NCBI RefSeq assembly: GCF_002288925.2
Contig: NW_022098036.1
Location: forward strand, 44,147,093 to 44,211,092
Source: Delphinapterus leucas
Lineage: Eukaryota > Chordata > Mammalia > Artiodactyla > Monodontidae
Length of the DNA stretch: 64,000 bases
Direction of reading: 5' to 3'
Below the pieces are notes generated by a model. It did not search any database, was not told the origin of the DNA, and was given only the letters and a program-made list of their open reading frames with translations. Below are positions 12,796 to 24,415 of this stretch, piece by piece; positions within the stretch are counted from its first letter, which is position 1, and the number at the start of each line of letters is the position of its first letter. The translations under genes were made by a program, and so were the position numbers.

Positions 12796-14360
12796 GTCCA
12801 AAGCAATCTTGAGAAAGAAAAACGGAGCTGGAGGAATTAGGCTCCCTGACTTCAGACTATACTACAAAGCTGTAGTCATCAAAACAGTATGGTACTGGCA
12901 CAAAATAGAAATATAGATCAATGAAACTGTATAGAAAGTGCAGCGAACCCACGTACCTATGGTCATCTAATCTATGACAAAGGAGGCAAGAATATGCAAT
13001 GGAGAAAAGACAGTCTCTTCAATAAGTGGTACTGGGAAAACAGGAGAGCTAAATGTAAAAGAATGATATTAGAATACTCCTTAACACCATACACAAAAAT
13101 AAACACAAAATGGAATAAACCTAAATGTAAGACCAGATACTATAAACCTCTTAGAGGAAAACATAGGCCGAACACTTTTTGACATACATCACAGCAAGAT
13201 TTTTTTGACCACCTCCTAGAGTAATGAAAATAAAAACAAAGAAACAAAAAAAACCAAATGGGACCTAATTAAACTTAAAAGCTTTTGCACAGCAAAGGAA
13301 TCCATAAAGAAAATGAAAAGACAACCTCAGAATAGGAGAAAATATTTGAAAATGAAGCAACTGACAAAGGATTAATCTCCAAAATATACAAACAGCTCAT
13401 GCAGCTCAATATCAAAAAAACAAAAAACCCAATCAGAAAATGGGCAGAAGACCTAAACAGACATTTCTCAAAGAAGACACATAGATGGGCACAAACACAT
13501 TAAAAGATGCTCACCATCACTAACTATTAGAGCAATGCAAATCAAAACTACCATGAGGTATCTCCTCACCCTTGTCAGAAAGGCTATCATCAAAAAATCT
13601 ACAAACAATAAATGCTGGAGAGGGTGTCGAGGAAAGGGAACCTCCTACACTGTAAGTGGGAATGTACATTTCTACAGCCACTATGAAGAACAGTGTGGAG
13701 GTTCCTTAAAAAACTAAAAATAGAGCTACCATATGATTCTGCAATCCCGTTCCTGGGCATATATCAGGAGAAAACCATAATCTGAAAATATACATTCACC
13801 CCAATGTTCATTACAGCACTGTTTACAATAGCCAAGACATGGAATCAAACTAAGTGTCCATTGACAGAAGAATGGATAAAGATGTGGTACATATATACAA
13901 TGGAATGTTAGCCATTAAAAGGAATGAGATAGTGCCATTTGCAGCAACATGGATGGACCTAGGGATTGTCAAACTGAGAGAAGTAAATCAAACAAGAAGG
14001 ACAGGTATCACCTGTATGCAGATTCTTAAAAAGTGATACAAATTAACTTATTTACAAAACAGAAACAGACTCACAAACTTAGAGAAGGAACTTATGGCTA
14101 CCAGGAGGGAAGGGTCGGGGGAGGGATGGTTAGGGAGTTTGGGATTGACATGTACAACTGCTATGCTTAGGATGGATAACCAACAGGGATCTACTGTATA
14201 GCACAGGGACCTCTGCTCAATATTATGTGACAACCTGAATGGGAGAAGAATTGGAAAAAGAACAGATACATGTATGTGTATAACTGAATCATTTTGCTGT
14301 ACATCTGAAACTAAAACAGCATTGTTGCTGACCTACATTCCAATAAAAACTGCAACGTTT
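12796..14360 (+). mobile_element. L1: L1 3' fragment (ORF2 C-terminal part and 3' UTR), plus strand
   Basis: It begins at CAAAGCAATCTTGAGAAAG and gives the L1 ORF2 C-terminal wording GGIRLPD(F)...[24 protein letters not shown] and [13 protein letters not shown] in several frames. It continues to a 3' UTR ending near AATAAAAACTGCAACG. It is head-to-head with element B at 12,790-12,796 and tail-to-tail with element C at about 14,360. Confidence 0.9.
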
Positions 14361-14430
14361 TTTTAAACATCTTTATTGGAGTACAATTGCTTTACAATGG
14401 TGTGTTAGTTTCTGCTTTATAACAAAGTGA

Positions 14431-14830
14431 NNNNNNNNNNNNNNNNNNNNNNNNNNNNNNNNNNNNNNNNNNNNNNNNNNNNNNNNNNNNNNNNNNNNNN
14501 NNNNNNNNNNNNNNNNNNNNNNNNNNNNNNNNNNNNNNNNNNNNNNNNNNNNNNNNNNNNNNNNNNNNNNNNNNNNNNNNNNNNNNNNNNNNNNNNNNNN
14601 NNNNNNNNNNNNNNNNNNNNNNNNNNNNNNNNNNNNNNNNNNNNNNNNNNNNNNNNNNNNNNNNNNNNNNNNNNNNNNNNNNNNNNNNNNNNNNNNNNNN
14701 NNNNNNNNNNNNNNNNNNNNNNNNNNNNNNNNNNNNNNNNNNNNNNNNNNNNNNNNNNNNNNNNNNNNNNNNNNNNNNNNNNNNNNNNNNNNNNNNNNNN
14801 NNNNNNNNNNNNNNNNNNNNNNNNNNNNNN
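14431..14830. other. Assembly gap of 400 N
   Basis: Exactly 400 unknown bases lie in the 3' part of L1 element C, close to its tail-to-tail junction with the plus-strand L1 fragment. An inverted pair of similar L1 ends is a common reason for an unresolved assembly. The open frames listed across it in translation are meaningless. Confidence 0.98.
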
Positions 14831-14849
14831 CTTCTTTATCCATTCATCT

Positions 14850-17800
14850 GTTGATGGACACTTAGGTTGCTTCCATGTCCTGGCTATTGTAAATAGAGCT
14901 GCAATGAACATTTTGGTACATGACTCCTTTTGAATTATGGTTTGCTCAGGGTATATGCCCAGTAGTGGTATTGCTGGGTCGTATGGTAGTTCTATCTGTA
15001 GTTTTTTAAGGAACCTCCATACTGTTCTCCATAGTGGCTTTATCAATTTACATTCCCACCAACAGTGAACGAGGGTTCATTTTTCTCCACACCCTCTCCA
15101 GCATTTATTGTTTCTCGATTTTTTGATGATGGCCATTCTGACCGGTGTCAGATGATATCTCATTGTAGTTTTGTTGTTTTTGTTTTTTTGTGGTACGCAG
15201 GCCTTTCACTGCTGTGGCTTCTCCCATTGCGGGGCACAGGCTCCAGACGTACAGGCTCAGTGGCCATGGCTCAGGGGCCCAGCCGCTCTGCGGTATGTGG
15301 GATCTTCCCAAACCAGGGCATGAACCCACATCCCCTGCATCAGCAGGTGTACTCTCAACAACTGCACCACCAGGGTAGCCCCTCATTGTAGTTTTGATTT
15401 GCATTTCTCTAATGATTAATAATGTTGAGCATTCTTTCATGTGTTTGTTGGCAATCTGTATATCTTCTTTGGAGAAACGTTTATTTAAGTCTTCTGCCCA
15501 TTTTTGGATTGGGTTGTTTGTTTTTTTGTTATTCAGCTGCATGAGCTGCTTGTAAATTTTGGAGATTAATCCTTTGTCAGTTGCTTCATTTGAAAATATT
15601 TTCTCCCATTCTGAGGATTGTCTTTTGGTCTTGTTTATGGTTTCCTTTGCTGTGCAAAAGCTTGGAAGTTTCATTAGGTCCAATTTGTTTATTTTTGTTT
15701 TTATTTCCATTTCCCTAGGAGGTGGGTCAGAAAGGATCTTGCTGTGATTTATGTCATAGAGTGTTCTACCTATGTTTTCCTCTAAGAGTTTGATAGTTTC
15801 TGGCCTTACATTTAGTTCTTTAATCGATTTTGAGCTTATTTGTGTGTATGGTGTTAGGGAGTGTTCTAATCTCATACTTTTACATGTAGCTGTCCAGTTT
15901 TCCCAGCACCACTTATTGAAGAGGCTGTCCTTTCTCCACTGTACATTCCCGCCTCCTTTATCAAAGATAAGGTGACCATATGTGCGTGGGTTTATCTCTG
16001 GACTTTCTATCCTGTTCCATTGATCTATCTTTCTGTTTTTGTGCCAGTACCATACTGTCTTGATTACTGTAGCTCTGTAGTATAGTCTGAAGTCAGGGAG
16101 CCTGACTCCTCCAGCTCTGTTTTTCGTTCTCAATATTGCTTTGGCTATTCGGGGTCTTTTGTGTTTCCATACAAATTGTGAAATTATTTGTTCTAGTTCT
16201 GTGAAAAATGCCAGTGGTAGTTTGATAGGGATTGCATTGAATCTGTAGATTGCTTTGGGTAGTAGAGTCATTTTCACAATGTTGATTCTTCCATTCCAAG
16301 AACATGGTATATCTCTCCATCTATTTGTATCATCTTTAATTTCTTTCATCAGTGTCTTATAATTTTCTGCATACAGGTCTTTTGTCTCCTTAGGTAGGTT
16401 TATTCCTAGATATTTTATTCTTTTTGTTGCAATGGTAAATGGGAGTGTTTTCTTAATTTCACTTTCAGATTTTTCATCATTAGCATATAAGAATGCCAGA
16501 GATTTCTGTGCATTAATTTTGTATTCTGCTACTTTACCAAACTCATTGATTAGCTCCAGTAGTTTCCTGGTAGCATCTTTAGGATTCTCTATGTATAGTA
16601 TCATGTCATCTGCAAACAGTGACAGCTTTACTTCTTCTTTTCCGATTTGGATTCCTTTTATTTCTTTTTCATCTCTGATGGCTGTGGCTAAAACTTCCAA
16701 AACTATGTTGAATAAGAGTGGTGAGAGTGGGCAACCTTGTCTTGTTCCTGATCTTAGTGGAAATGGTTTCACTTTTTCACCATTGAGGACGATGTTGGCT
16801 GTTGGTTTTTCATATATGGCCTTTATTATGTTGAGGAAAGTTCCCTCTATGCCTACTTTCTGAAGGGTTTTTATCATAAATGGGTGTTGTATTTTGTCGA
16901 AAGCTTTATCTGCATCTACTGAGATGATCATATGGTTTTTCTCCTTCAATTTGTTAATATGGTGTATCACGTTGATTGATTTGTGTGTATTGAAGAATCC
17001 TCGCATTCCTGGAATAAACCCCACTTGATCATGGTGCATGATCCTTTTAATATGCTGTTGGGTTCTGTTTGCTAGTATTTTGTTGAGGATTTTTGGATCT
17101 ATGCTCATCCGTGATATTGGCCTGTAGTTTTCTTTCTGTGTGACATCTTTGTCTGATTTTGGTATCAGGGTGATGGTGGCCTCGTAGAATGAGTTTGGGA
17201 GTGTTCCTCCCTCTGCTATATTTTGGAAGAGTTTAGAAGGATAGGTGTTAGCTCTTCTCTAAGTGTTTGACAGAATTCGCCTGTGAAGCCATCTGGTCCT
17301 GGGCTTTTTTTTGTTGGAAGATTTTTAATGGCAGTTTCAATTTCAGTGCTTGTGATTGGTCTGTTCGTATTTTCTATTTCTTCCTGATTCAGTCTTGGCA
17401 GGTTGTGAATTTCTAAGAATTTGTCCATTTCTTCCAGGTTGTCCATTTTATTGGCATAGAGTTGCTTGTAGTAATCTCTCATGATCCTTTGTATTTCTGC
17501 AGTGTCAGTTGTTACTTCTCCTTTTTCATTTCTAATTCTATTGATTTGAGTGTTCTCCCTTTTTTTCTTGATTAGTCTGGTTAATGCTTTATCAATTTTG
17601 TTTATCTTCTCAAAGAACCAGCATTTAATTTTATTGATCTTTGCTACTGTTTCCTTCATTTCTTTTTCATTTATTTCTGATCTGATCTTTATGATTTCTT
17701 TCCTTCTGCTAACTTTGGGGTTTTTTGTTCTTCTTTCTCTAATTGCTTTACGTGCAAGGTTAGGTTGTTTATTTGAGATGTTTCCTGTTTCTTAAGGTAG

Positions 17801-18709
17801 GATTGTATTGCTATAAACTTCCCTCTTAGAACTGCTTTTGCTGCATCCCATAGGTTTTGGGTCGTCATGTCTCCATTGTCATTTGTTTCTAGGTATTTTT
17901 TGATTTCCTCTTTGATTTTTTCAGTGATCACTTCGTTATTAAGTAGTGTATTGTTTAGCCTCCATGTGTTTGGGTGTGTTTACAGATCTTTTCCTGTAAT
18001 TGATATCTAGTCTCATAGCGTTGTGGTCGGAAAAGATACTTGATATGATTTCAATTTTCTTAAATTTACCAAGGCTAGATTTGTGACCCAAGATATGATC
18101 TATCCTGGAGAGTGTTCCATGAGCACTTGAGAAAAATGTGTATTCTGTTGTTTTTGGATGGAATATCCTATATATATCAATTAAGTCCATCTTGTTTAAT
18201 GTATCATTTAAAGCTTGTGTTTCCTTATTTATTTTCATTTTGGATGATGTGTCCATTGTTGAAAGTTGGGTGTTAAAGTCCCCTACAATGCTTGTGTTAC
18301 TGTTGATTTCCCCTTTTATGGCTGTTAGTATTTGCCTTATGTATTGAGGTGCTCCTATGTTGGGTGCATAAATATTTATAATTGTTATATCTTCTTCTTG
18401 GATCAATCCCTTGATCATTATGTAGTGTCCTTCTTTGTCTCTTGTAATAGTCTTTATTTTAAAGTCTATTTTGTCTGATAGGAGAATTGCTACTCCAGCT
18501 TTCTTTTGGCTTCCATTTGCATGGAATATCTTTTTCCATCCCCTCACTTTCAGTCTGTATGTGTCCCTAGGTCTGACGTGGGTCTCTTTTAGACAGCATA
18601 TATATGGGTCTTGTTTTTGTATCCATTCAGCCAGTCTGTGTCTTTTGGTGGGAGCACTTAATCCATTTACATTTAAGGTAATTATCGATATGTATGTTCC
18701 TATTCCCAT
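14850..18709 (-). pseudogene. L1 ORF2: L1 ORF2 (endonuclease-reverse transcriptase), disrupted
   Basis: ORF2 encodes the L1 endonuclease and reverse transcriptase used for target-primed reverse transcription. The endonuclease domain is open at 17,939-18,709: LNVNGL near its start, the KETH segment holding the metal-binding Glu, and SDHN near its end. The reverse transcriptase is open in a 667-residue frame (15,105-17,108), with [11 protein letters not shown], the fingers/palm region [16 protein letters not shown] and the active-site FADD encoded at 16,605-16,616. Breaks fall at about 17,108-17,216, 17,660-17,690 and 17,931-17,939. A CHR-2 SINE replaces the reading of the C-terminal Cys-rich region. 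The key catalytic residues survive, so it lost function more recently than element A. It is not a host gene. Confidence 0.9.
15174..15382 (-). mobile_element. CHR-2 SINE inside ORF2 of L1 C
   Basis: A minus-strand CHR-2 is flanked by TCATTGTAGTTTTG at 15,160-15,173 and 15,383-15,396, a perfect 14-bp target-site duplication made from L1 ORF2 sequence. It shows that L1 C was in place before this SINE inserted. Confidence 0.93.
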
Positions 18710-19986
18710 TTTCTTAATTGTTTTGGGTTCGTTATTGTAGGTCTTTTCCTTCTCTTGTGTTTCTTGCCTAGAGAATTTCGTTTAGCATTTGTTGTAAAGC
18801 TGGTTTGATGGTGCTGAACTCTCTCAGCTTTTGCTTGTCTGTAAAGGTTTTAATTTCTCCATCAAATATGAATGAGATCCTTGCTGTGTAGAGTAATCTT
18901 GGTTGTATTTCTTTCTCCTTCTTCACTTTAAATATGTCCTGCCAGTCCCTTCTGGCTTGCAGAGTTTCTGCTGAAAGATCAGCTGTTAACCTTATGGGGA
19001 TTCCCTTATGTGTTCTTTGTTCTTTTTCCTTTGCTGGTTTTAATATGTTTTCTTTGTATTTAATTTTTGATACTTTGATTAATATGTATCCTGGTGTGTT
19101 TCTCCTTGGATTTATCCTGTATGGGACTCTCTGGAGCACTGACTCCTGGCTCCAGCACCAAGAGCCTTTCATCCACATGGCTCAGAATAAACCGAAGAAA
19201 AAGTAGAAAGAAAGAAAGAGGATAAAAGAAAACAAAATAAAGTAAGATAAAATAAAATAAAGTTATTAAAATAAAAAATAATTATTAAGAAAACAATTTT
19301 AAAAAGAAAAAAACGGACAGACAGAACCCTAGGACAAATGGTGAAAGCAAAGCTATACAGACAAAATCTCACACAGAAGCATACACATACACACTCACAA
19401 AAAGACGAAAAGGGGAAAAAATAATCTATCTTGCTCTCAAAGTCCACCTCTTCAATTTGGGATGATTTGCTGTCTATTCATGTATTCCACAGATGCAGGG
19501 TACATCAATTTGATTGTGGAGCTTTAATCTGCTGCTTCTGAGGCTGCTGGGAGAAATTTCCTTTTCTCTTCTTTGTTCGCACAGCTCCCAGGGTTCAGCT
19601 TTGGATTTGGCCCCGCCTCTGGGTGTAGGTCACTGGCTCAGACAGGACGGGGTTAAAGGAGCCGCTGATTCGGGGGCTCTGGCTCACTCAGGCCGGGGGT
19701 AGGGAGGGGTATGGATGTGGGGAGGGCCTGCAGCGGCAGAGGCTGGCGTGACGTTGCAGCAGCCTGAGGCACACCATGCATTCTCCCGGGGAAGTTGTCC
19801 CTGGATCATGGGATCATGGGACCCTGGCAGTGGCAGGCTGCACAGGCTCCCGGGAGGAGCAGTGTGGAGAGTGACCTGTGCTTGTACACAGGCTTCTTGG
19901 TGGCGGCAGCAGCAGCCTTAGCGTCTCATGCCCATCTCTGTGATATGTGCTGATAGCCGCAGCTCACGCCCGTCTCTGGAGCTCCT

Positions 19987-20199
19987 TTTTTTTGTTTTTT
20001 TTTTTCTGCGGTACGCAGGCCTCTCACTGTTGTGGCCTCTCCTGTTGCGGAGCACAGGCTCCGGACGCGCAGGCTCAGCGGCCATGGCTCACGGGCCCAG
20101 CCGCTCCGCAGCATGTGGGATCCTCCCGGACCAGGGCACGAGCCCGTGTCCCCTGCATCAGCAGGCGGACTCTCAACCACTGCGCCACCAGGGAAGCCC
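19987..20199 (-). mobile_element. CHR-2 SINE inside the 5' UTR of L1 C
   Basis: A poly(T) stretch, CTGCGGTACGCAGGCCTCTC and a GGGAAGCCC end mark a minus-strand CHR-2. The flanks resemble each other (TCTGGAGCTCCT and TCTGGGGCTTCT), so the target-site duplication is decayed. Confidence 0.88.
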
Positions 20200-20842
20200 T
20201 CTGGGGCTTCTTTAAGCAGCGCTCTTAATCCCCTCTCCTCGCGCACCAGGATACAACAAGGCAAGAAAACGTCTCTTGTCTCTTCGGCAGCTCCAGACCT
20301 TTTCCCGGACTCCCTCCTGGCTAGCCGTGGCGCACTAACCCCCTGCAGGCTGTGTTCACGCCACCAACCCCAGTCCTCTCCCTGCACTCCGACCGAAGCC
20401 CGAGCCTCAACTCCCAGCCCTGTCCGCCCCAGCGGGTGAGCAGACAAGCCTCTCGGCCTGGTGAGTGCCGGTCGGCCCTGATCCTCTGTGCGGGAATCTC
20501 TCCGCTTTGCCCTCTGCACCCCTGTTGTTGTGCTCTCCTCTGTGGCTCCAAAGCTTCCCCTGTCCGCCACCCCCAGCCTCTGCCTGCGAAGGGGCTTCTA
20601 GTGTGTGGAAACCTTTCCTCCTTCACAGCTCCCTCCCACTGGTGCAGGTCCCGTCCCTATCCTTTTGTCTGTTTTTTCTTTTTTTCTTTTGCCCTACCCA
20701 GGTACGTAGGGGGTTTCTTGCCTTTTGGGAGGTCTGAGATCTTCTGCCAGCGTTCAGTAGGTGTTCTGTAGGGGTTGTTCCACGTGTGGATGTATTTCTG
20801 ATGTATATGTGGAGAGGAAGGTGATCTCCGCATCTTGCTCTT

Positions 20843-20884
20843 CCGCCATCTTCCGTGCCTTCTTTTGCCATCTTCCGTGCCTTC
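20843..20884. repeat. 18-bp direct repeat at the 5' end of L1 C
   Basis: GCCATCTTCCGTGCCTTC occurs exactly at 20,845-20,862 and 20,867-20,884, separated by TTTT. The first copy includes the L1 start with its YY1-like AAGATGGCGG on the minus strand. The second lies outside the element and is best read as a short 5'-junction duplication. Confidence 0.8.
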
Positions 20885-21669
20885 AAAAAGTTTTTAAAAA
20901 AAGAAAAAAAAAAACAATATGGGAAATGAACATTACAGGCTAATGTTATTTGAATATTGATGTAAGTCAAATCAGTCAATAAGCAAAAATGTTATATCAT
21001 TTTAATTTGTGTTTATCCTAGGATGAGTGGCTTTTCATTCAAAACACAATTGATGTAACATAACACATTAATTAAAAATGAAATTTTGAAAAAGTTAACA
21101 TTTAAATCATGAAAAGTACCAAATAATTAAACATAAATCTAAAAAGAGATGTGCATGACCTCTGGTGAAAACTACTGAATTGTATTAAGAGACACTAAGA
21201 AGACCTAAACATAAAGATATTCCATGTTCAAATTTGGAAGAGAAAATACTTTCAAATGTCAATTCTCCAAAAACTGATCTACAGATTCATTGCACCCAAG
21301 AGTTACTTAACAAAACTTAATTGGTTCTAAATAGATGTGGAAAAACCAAAGGCAAACATTAGCCCAGTAGTCGTGAAGAATGAGAAGATGAGAGGTCTTG
21401 CTTTAGCAAATTAAGTCATAGTAATGAAGATAGTGTGGTATTGATGGGGGCATAGAGACATAGACTACTGGATAAGAAGTAGAGATCCCACACACATTTG
21501 GACACTGATACATACATATATGAACACTTGATTTATGATGGAAGTTTCACAGCAGAAATTGGGGGAAAGACTATTTTCTTTTTTCTTCTCAATAAGTGGT
21601 GCAAGGACAATAAATGTCTTTATGGTGTCCTATAAGGACACATTTTTTCTACATGGAAAATAACTTGAC
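20885..21669 (+). mobile_element. L1: Old L1 ORF2 fragment, plus strand
   Basis: Wording such as AAGATATTCCATGTTC, GTCAATTCTCC and CTGATCTACAGATTCATTGC is ORF2 of an old L1. It runs towards the 3' end but stops mid-ORF2 at AACTTGACC, where protease exon sequence begins. With no 3' UTR or poly(A), the right edge is a deletion or rearrangement breakpoint, not an insertion end. The first 200 bp are less certain. Confidence 0.65.
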
Positions 21670-22743
21670 CCTGTTGTTGTTGTGTCCTCTCCTGCCTCTT
21701 GATGTTGTGGGCCCCCAAGGTGACAATGATTGAGCTGCACAGAGAGCAGAGTAGGAGTGTGGGGAGCATGAAGTCATGGGAGATACAGACCAGGAGCTGT
21801 GACGGGCAGGTGACACAAGGCAGGGCTGCAGCTGAGGGCAAACTGAGGCGACAGATGGTCCTGGGGCTGAGTGACACTGTTCCCTGTGCTCTTCAATGAC
21901 ATGAGGGCAGAGCTCCTGGGAGCTTTCTCAGCAATGTCGTGAAATTAACCTGAGTTTGCACTAGGAGCTTATAGAGTTGGATCTTCTGAAATCCTCCTGC
22001 CCTAGGGCCTAACACAACCTAGGATCTCAGTAAATGATTTTTTGGCTGTAAGAGTGAATAGCCTCCAATTAGCTTTTGGCTAAGGTTTGGTGGGGATAGT
22101 GCAGATGGGATTCAAGGCCACAAGGATGGGGGAATGGCACTGCCAAAGGCAGTGGGGCAGCCGAGGGCCTGGGAGGCAGGGGAGATTGGGCAGAAAATGG
22201 GCTGCTTGGGGACTGGGGCAGAGTCAAGGCACCCAGAGAGCTTTGGGTGCTGTCATCTATCCACTTCTGAACAATCGCACCCTGAGCTCTGCTCCCGGGC
22301 AGGAGTGAGGGGTGGAGGGCACTGAGAAATTTCACTGGTTCTTAAGCTGGGTCCACTGACAACTCCCATACTGCAGACTGTTTGTCTGAGTTGCCCTTTC
22401 CTGGGATGGAGTGAGGGATTTTAATTCCTTGTGTTTTGTAGCTTCACATCCTCTGCCAAATGCACAATGCACTTTCCCAGTGGTAAGAGAGAGGCTAAGA
22501 CCCATGAGAGCTTTTAGTGAACACACTTCCTTCCTGCCAACCATCTTTGCTGAGTGTCTATGCAGCATCGAACTTGTTAGTCTGGGTTTGGGAAGGGAGC
22601 TGAGGTTCAGAAATTTGAGCTGGGCAGAAGGGTCAGAGTACAGGGGGTTAAGTGAGATGGGCTCAGGAATAGGGGCTGTCACTCACCTATTCCAGCCCGG
22701 GGGAAAGAAGAAAGGCCATCAGCAGCAGGAGTGGCTGCAACAT
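21670..22743 (-). pseudogene. Granzyme-type serine protease remnant (exon 1 and part of exon 3)
   Basis: Two exon pieces of a granzyme/cathepsin G-family hematopoietic serine protease are visible on the minus strand. Exon 1 (22,743 down to 22,687) encodes a leader, MLQPLLLLMAFLLSPGLE, then TAG at a good donor (GTGAGT); a missing G in the GGG run near the end would account for the shifted frame. The 5' part of exon 3 (21,734 down to about 21,670) follows an acceptor, GTGCAG, and encodes SIIVTLGAHNIKRQERTQQ, typical of granzyme B/H and duodenase-type enzymes (IKxQExTQQ). Exon 2 with the catalytic His is not found in the 950 bp between them. The rest of exon 3 and exons 4-5 are absent, replaced by an L1 fragment. 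The orientation is opposite to the two chymase genes to the right, although these genes share one orientation in human. Confidence 0.82.
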
Positions 22744-24415
22744 CCCCAAAGTTCTGCCCATGTCAGAGCTGCTGTCTTTCCAGACACAAAACACAGGGGA
22801 AGGAAGTAGGGGAGGCTCAGTGCCCACACAGACCTCCCACACCGGTGCTCCCCTGAGCAGGGTGTCAGCATGCAATGTGGTCATCCACATTCTCTGCCAT
22901 GGGTTAGGTGAGAATGGCACTGTCACCACACTTGTACTCCCACTGCCGAGTCACAAAGTAAGAAGAAAGAACAACAAAGTGAAGGCTGTGATGCAGCCAG
23001 TGTTACCGAGTCCAAGCTCATACTGCTCACTGCACAACAGGCCAATAAATATAGAGATGAGTTGTTGAGGCAAGGAATAGCAACTTTAGTTGAAAAGCCA
23101 GCAGACTGAGAAGATGGTGGACTCATGTCCCAAAGACCCATCTGGCCTGAGTTAGAATTCAGGCTTCTTTTATACTAAAACGGGAGGGAGTAAAGTCAAG
23201 CATTTCTTGGTTCCAGTCAGCCTCTGGAGGGGATGTGTTAATTTCTTCCGTTCTGCAATCTTTCACAGGTGGGCCTGGTCAGGATGTTTCCGGTGAGCTA
23301 AACAAAGGTATTTTAACTTAATGCTCATTTCCTGAGAGGCAGCATCCCCAGACATGGGCCATTATGTATAATTAAAGCTTTACAGGTAACATCCCTTTAG
23401 TGACTAACTTAATAGAATACAAGGGTTCTTCCCTATTACACCAGCAGAGGGGTTGGATCCCCAGAAGCCCCTCAGTGACTGAATCAAGAATATCTCCATT
23501 TCTCCACTCTTGGCTGTTTTTTCATTGTGATGAAATCATGAATAATTATTTTAAAGGCTAGGTCCAGGGATACGAAAGACACAGCTCTTGCCCTTGAGAA
23601 GCTGACAGTTGCTGGACTAGACCTAGAATCTGTGGTAAGAGAACAGGATGGTAAGAACTTCGGGGAGGGAGTCTGCTTGGTGCCATTGCGAGGTAGAGGC
23701 TGGACTTGCTTTAGGGGCGGATAGACCTGGACACACCCAAGTACCCCAAACGGCAACCTCATTTCCTATGTTGTCACCATTTCAGTGTTGTATTTTTAAA
23801 GTGCTTAGAATCGCCTCTTTAAATGTAAATATTCTGCAACAAAGAGTTTTTCTTATCCCACAATTTTGAATGAAAGTCCTGGGCTTGATGTTCACTGGAC
23901 CAAAACAAACCATCCCTGGGTCCATCGGAAGTGAATGACCTGGTGGGATTTGTCAGAGCAGGCCAAATAGGGTCAGGTGGGTGGTACAAGGGGGCTGCCT
24001 GATGTGGATCACCAGAGCCTGGCTGTGGGCAGCAGGGAACACACTTGGAGAAGATGAGCGAGAGATCTGTTATATAAATCTCTGTGGAGATTAATCAAAT
24101 ATGTAAACATATTAAGGCTAGTGAGCTAGGTTTCTCACTGTCTGAGGATTAGATGGTATTGGTGGCATCAATGTTAATTCCCTAGGTTTGATCATTGGAC
24201 TGTGGTTATGTAAGAGTGTCCTTGTTTGTAGGGATTACACTCTAATGTATTTGGGAAGTTGATGGAGTACCATGTCAGTAACTTTAGTCTCAAATAGTTC
24301 AGGAAAACAAAAGTTTTTTGTATTATAATTGCAACTTTTCTTTACTCTTGAGATTGTTTCAAAATTAGAAGGAACTCCATAGCCTTCACATATATAAAGA
24401 ACAACCAGCTTGAAG
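22744..24415. other. No gene; possible LTR-like repeat
   Basis: 22,744-23,000 is the 5' flank of the granzyme remnant. About 23,030-23,480 (GTTGAGGCAAGGAATAGCAA through TGGATCCCCAGAAGCCCCTC) has the look of an artiodactyl LTR, but I cannot name the family or define its ends. About 24,170-24,360 also resembles an old interspersed repeat. No exon is seen. Confidence 0.35.

Larger units (their letters stand above)
14361..20862 (-). mobile_element. L1: L1 element C, nearly full length but internally deleted, minus strand
   Basis: This is the best-preserved L1 in the window. From right to left: GC-rich 5' UTR (about 19,139-20,862), a C-terminal remnant of ORF1 (about 18,768-19,135), ORF2 (about 14,850-18,709) and 3' end (to about 14,361), with a 400-N gap inside the 3' part. 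An internal deletion at about 19,135-19,139 joins ORF1 directly to the 5' UTR; compared with element B this removes roughly 950 bp, including most of ORF1. Two CHR-2 SINEs are inserted, at 15,174-15,382 and about 19,987-20,199. Confidence 0.92.

Noticed and set aside
11662..12812. Proline- and serine-rich open frames of 100-175 codons
   Set aside because: They lie in the GC-rich 5' UTR of L1 B, where open frames arise by composition; the homologous region in L1 C does not conserve them as proteins.
14373..15046. Open frames made largely of X across the gap
   Set aside because: They run through 400 unknown bases and carry no information.
15105..17108. 667-codon open frame on the minus strand as a host gene
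   Set aside because: It is L1 ORF2 reverse transcriptase whose 3' part reads through an inserted SINE.
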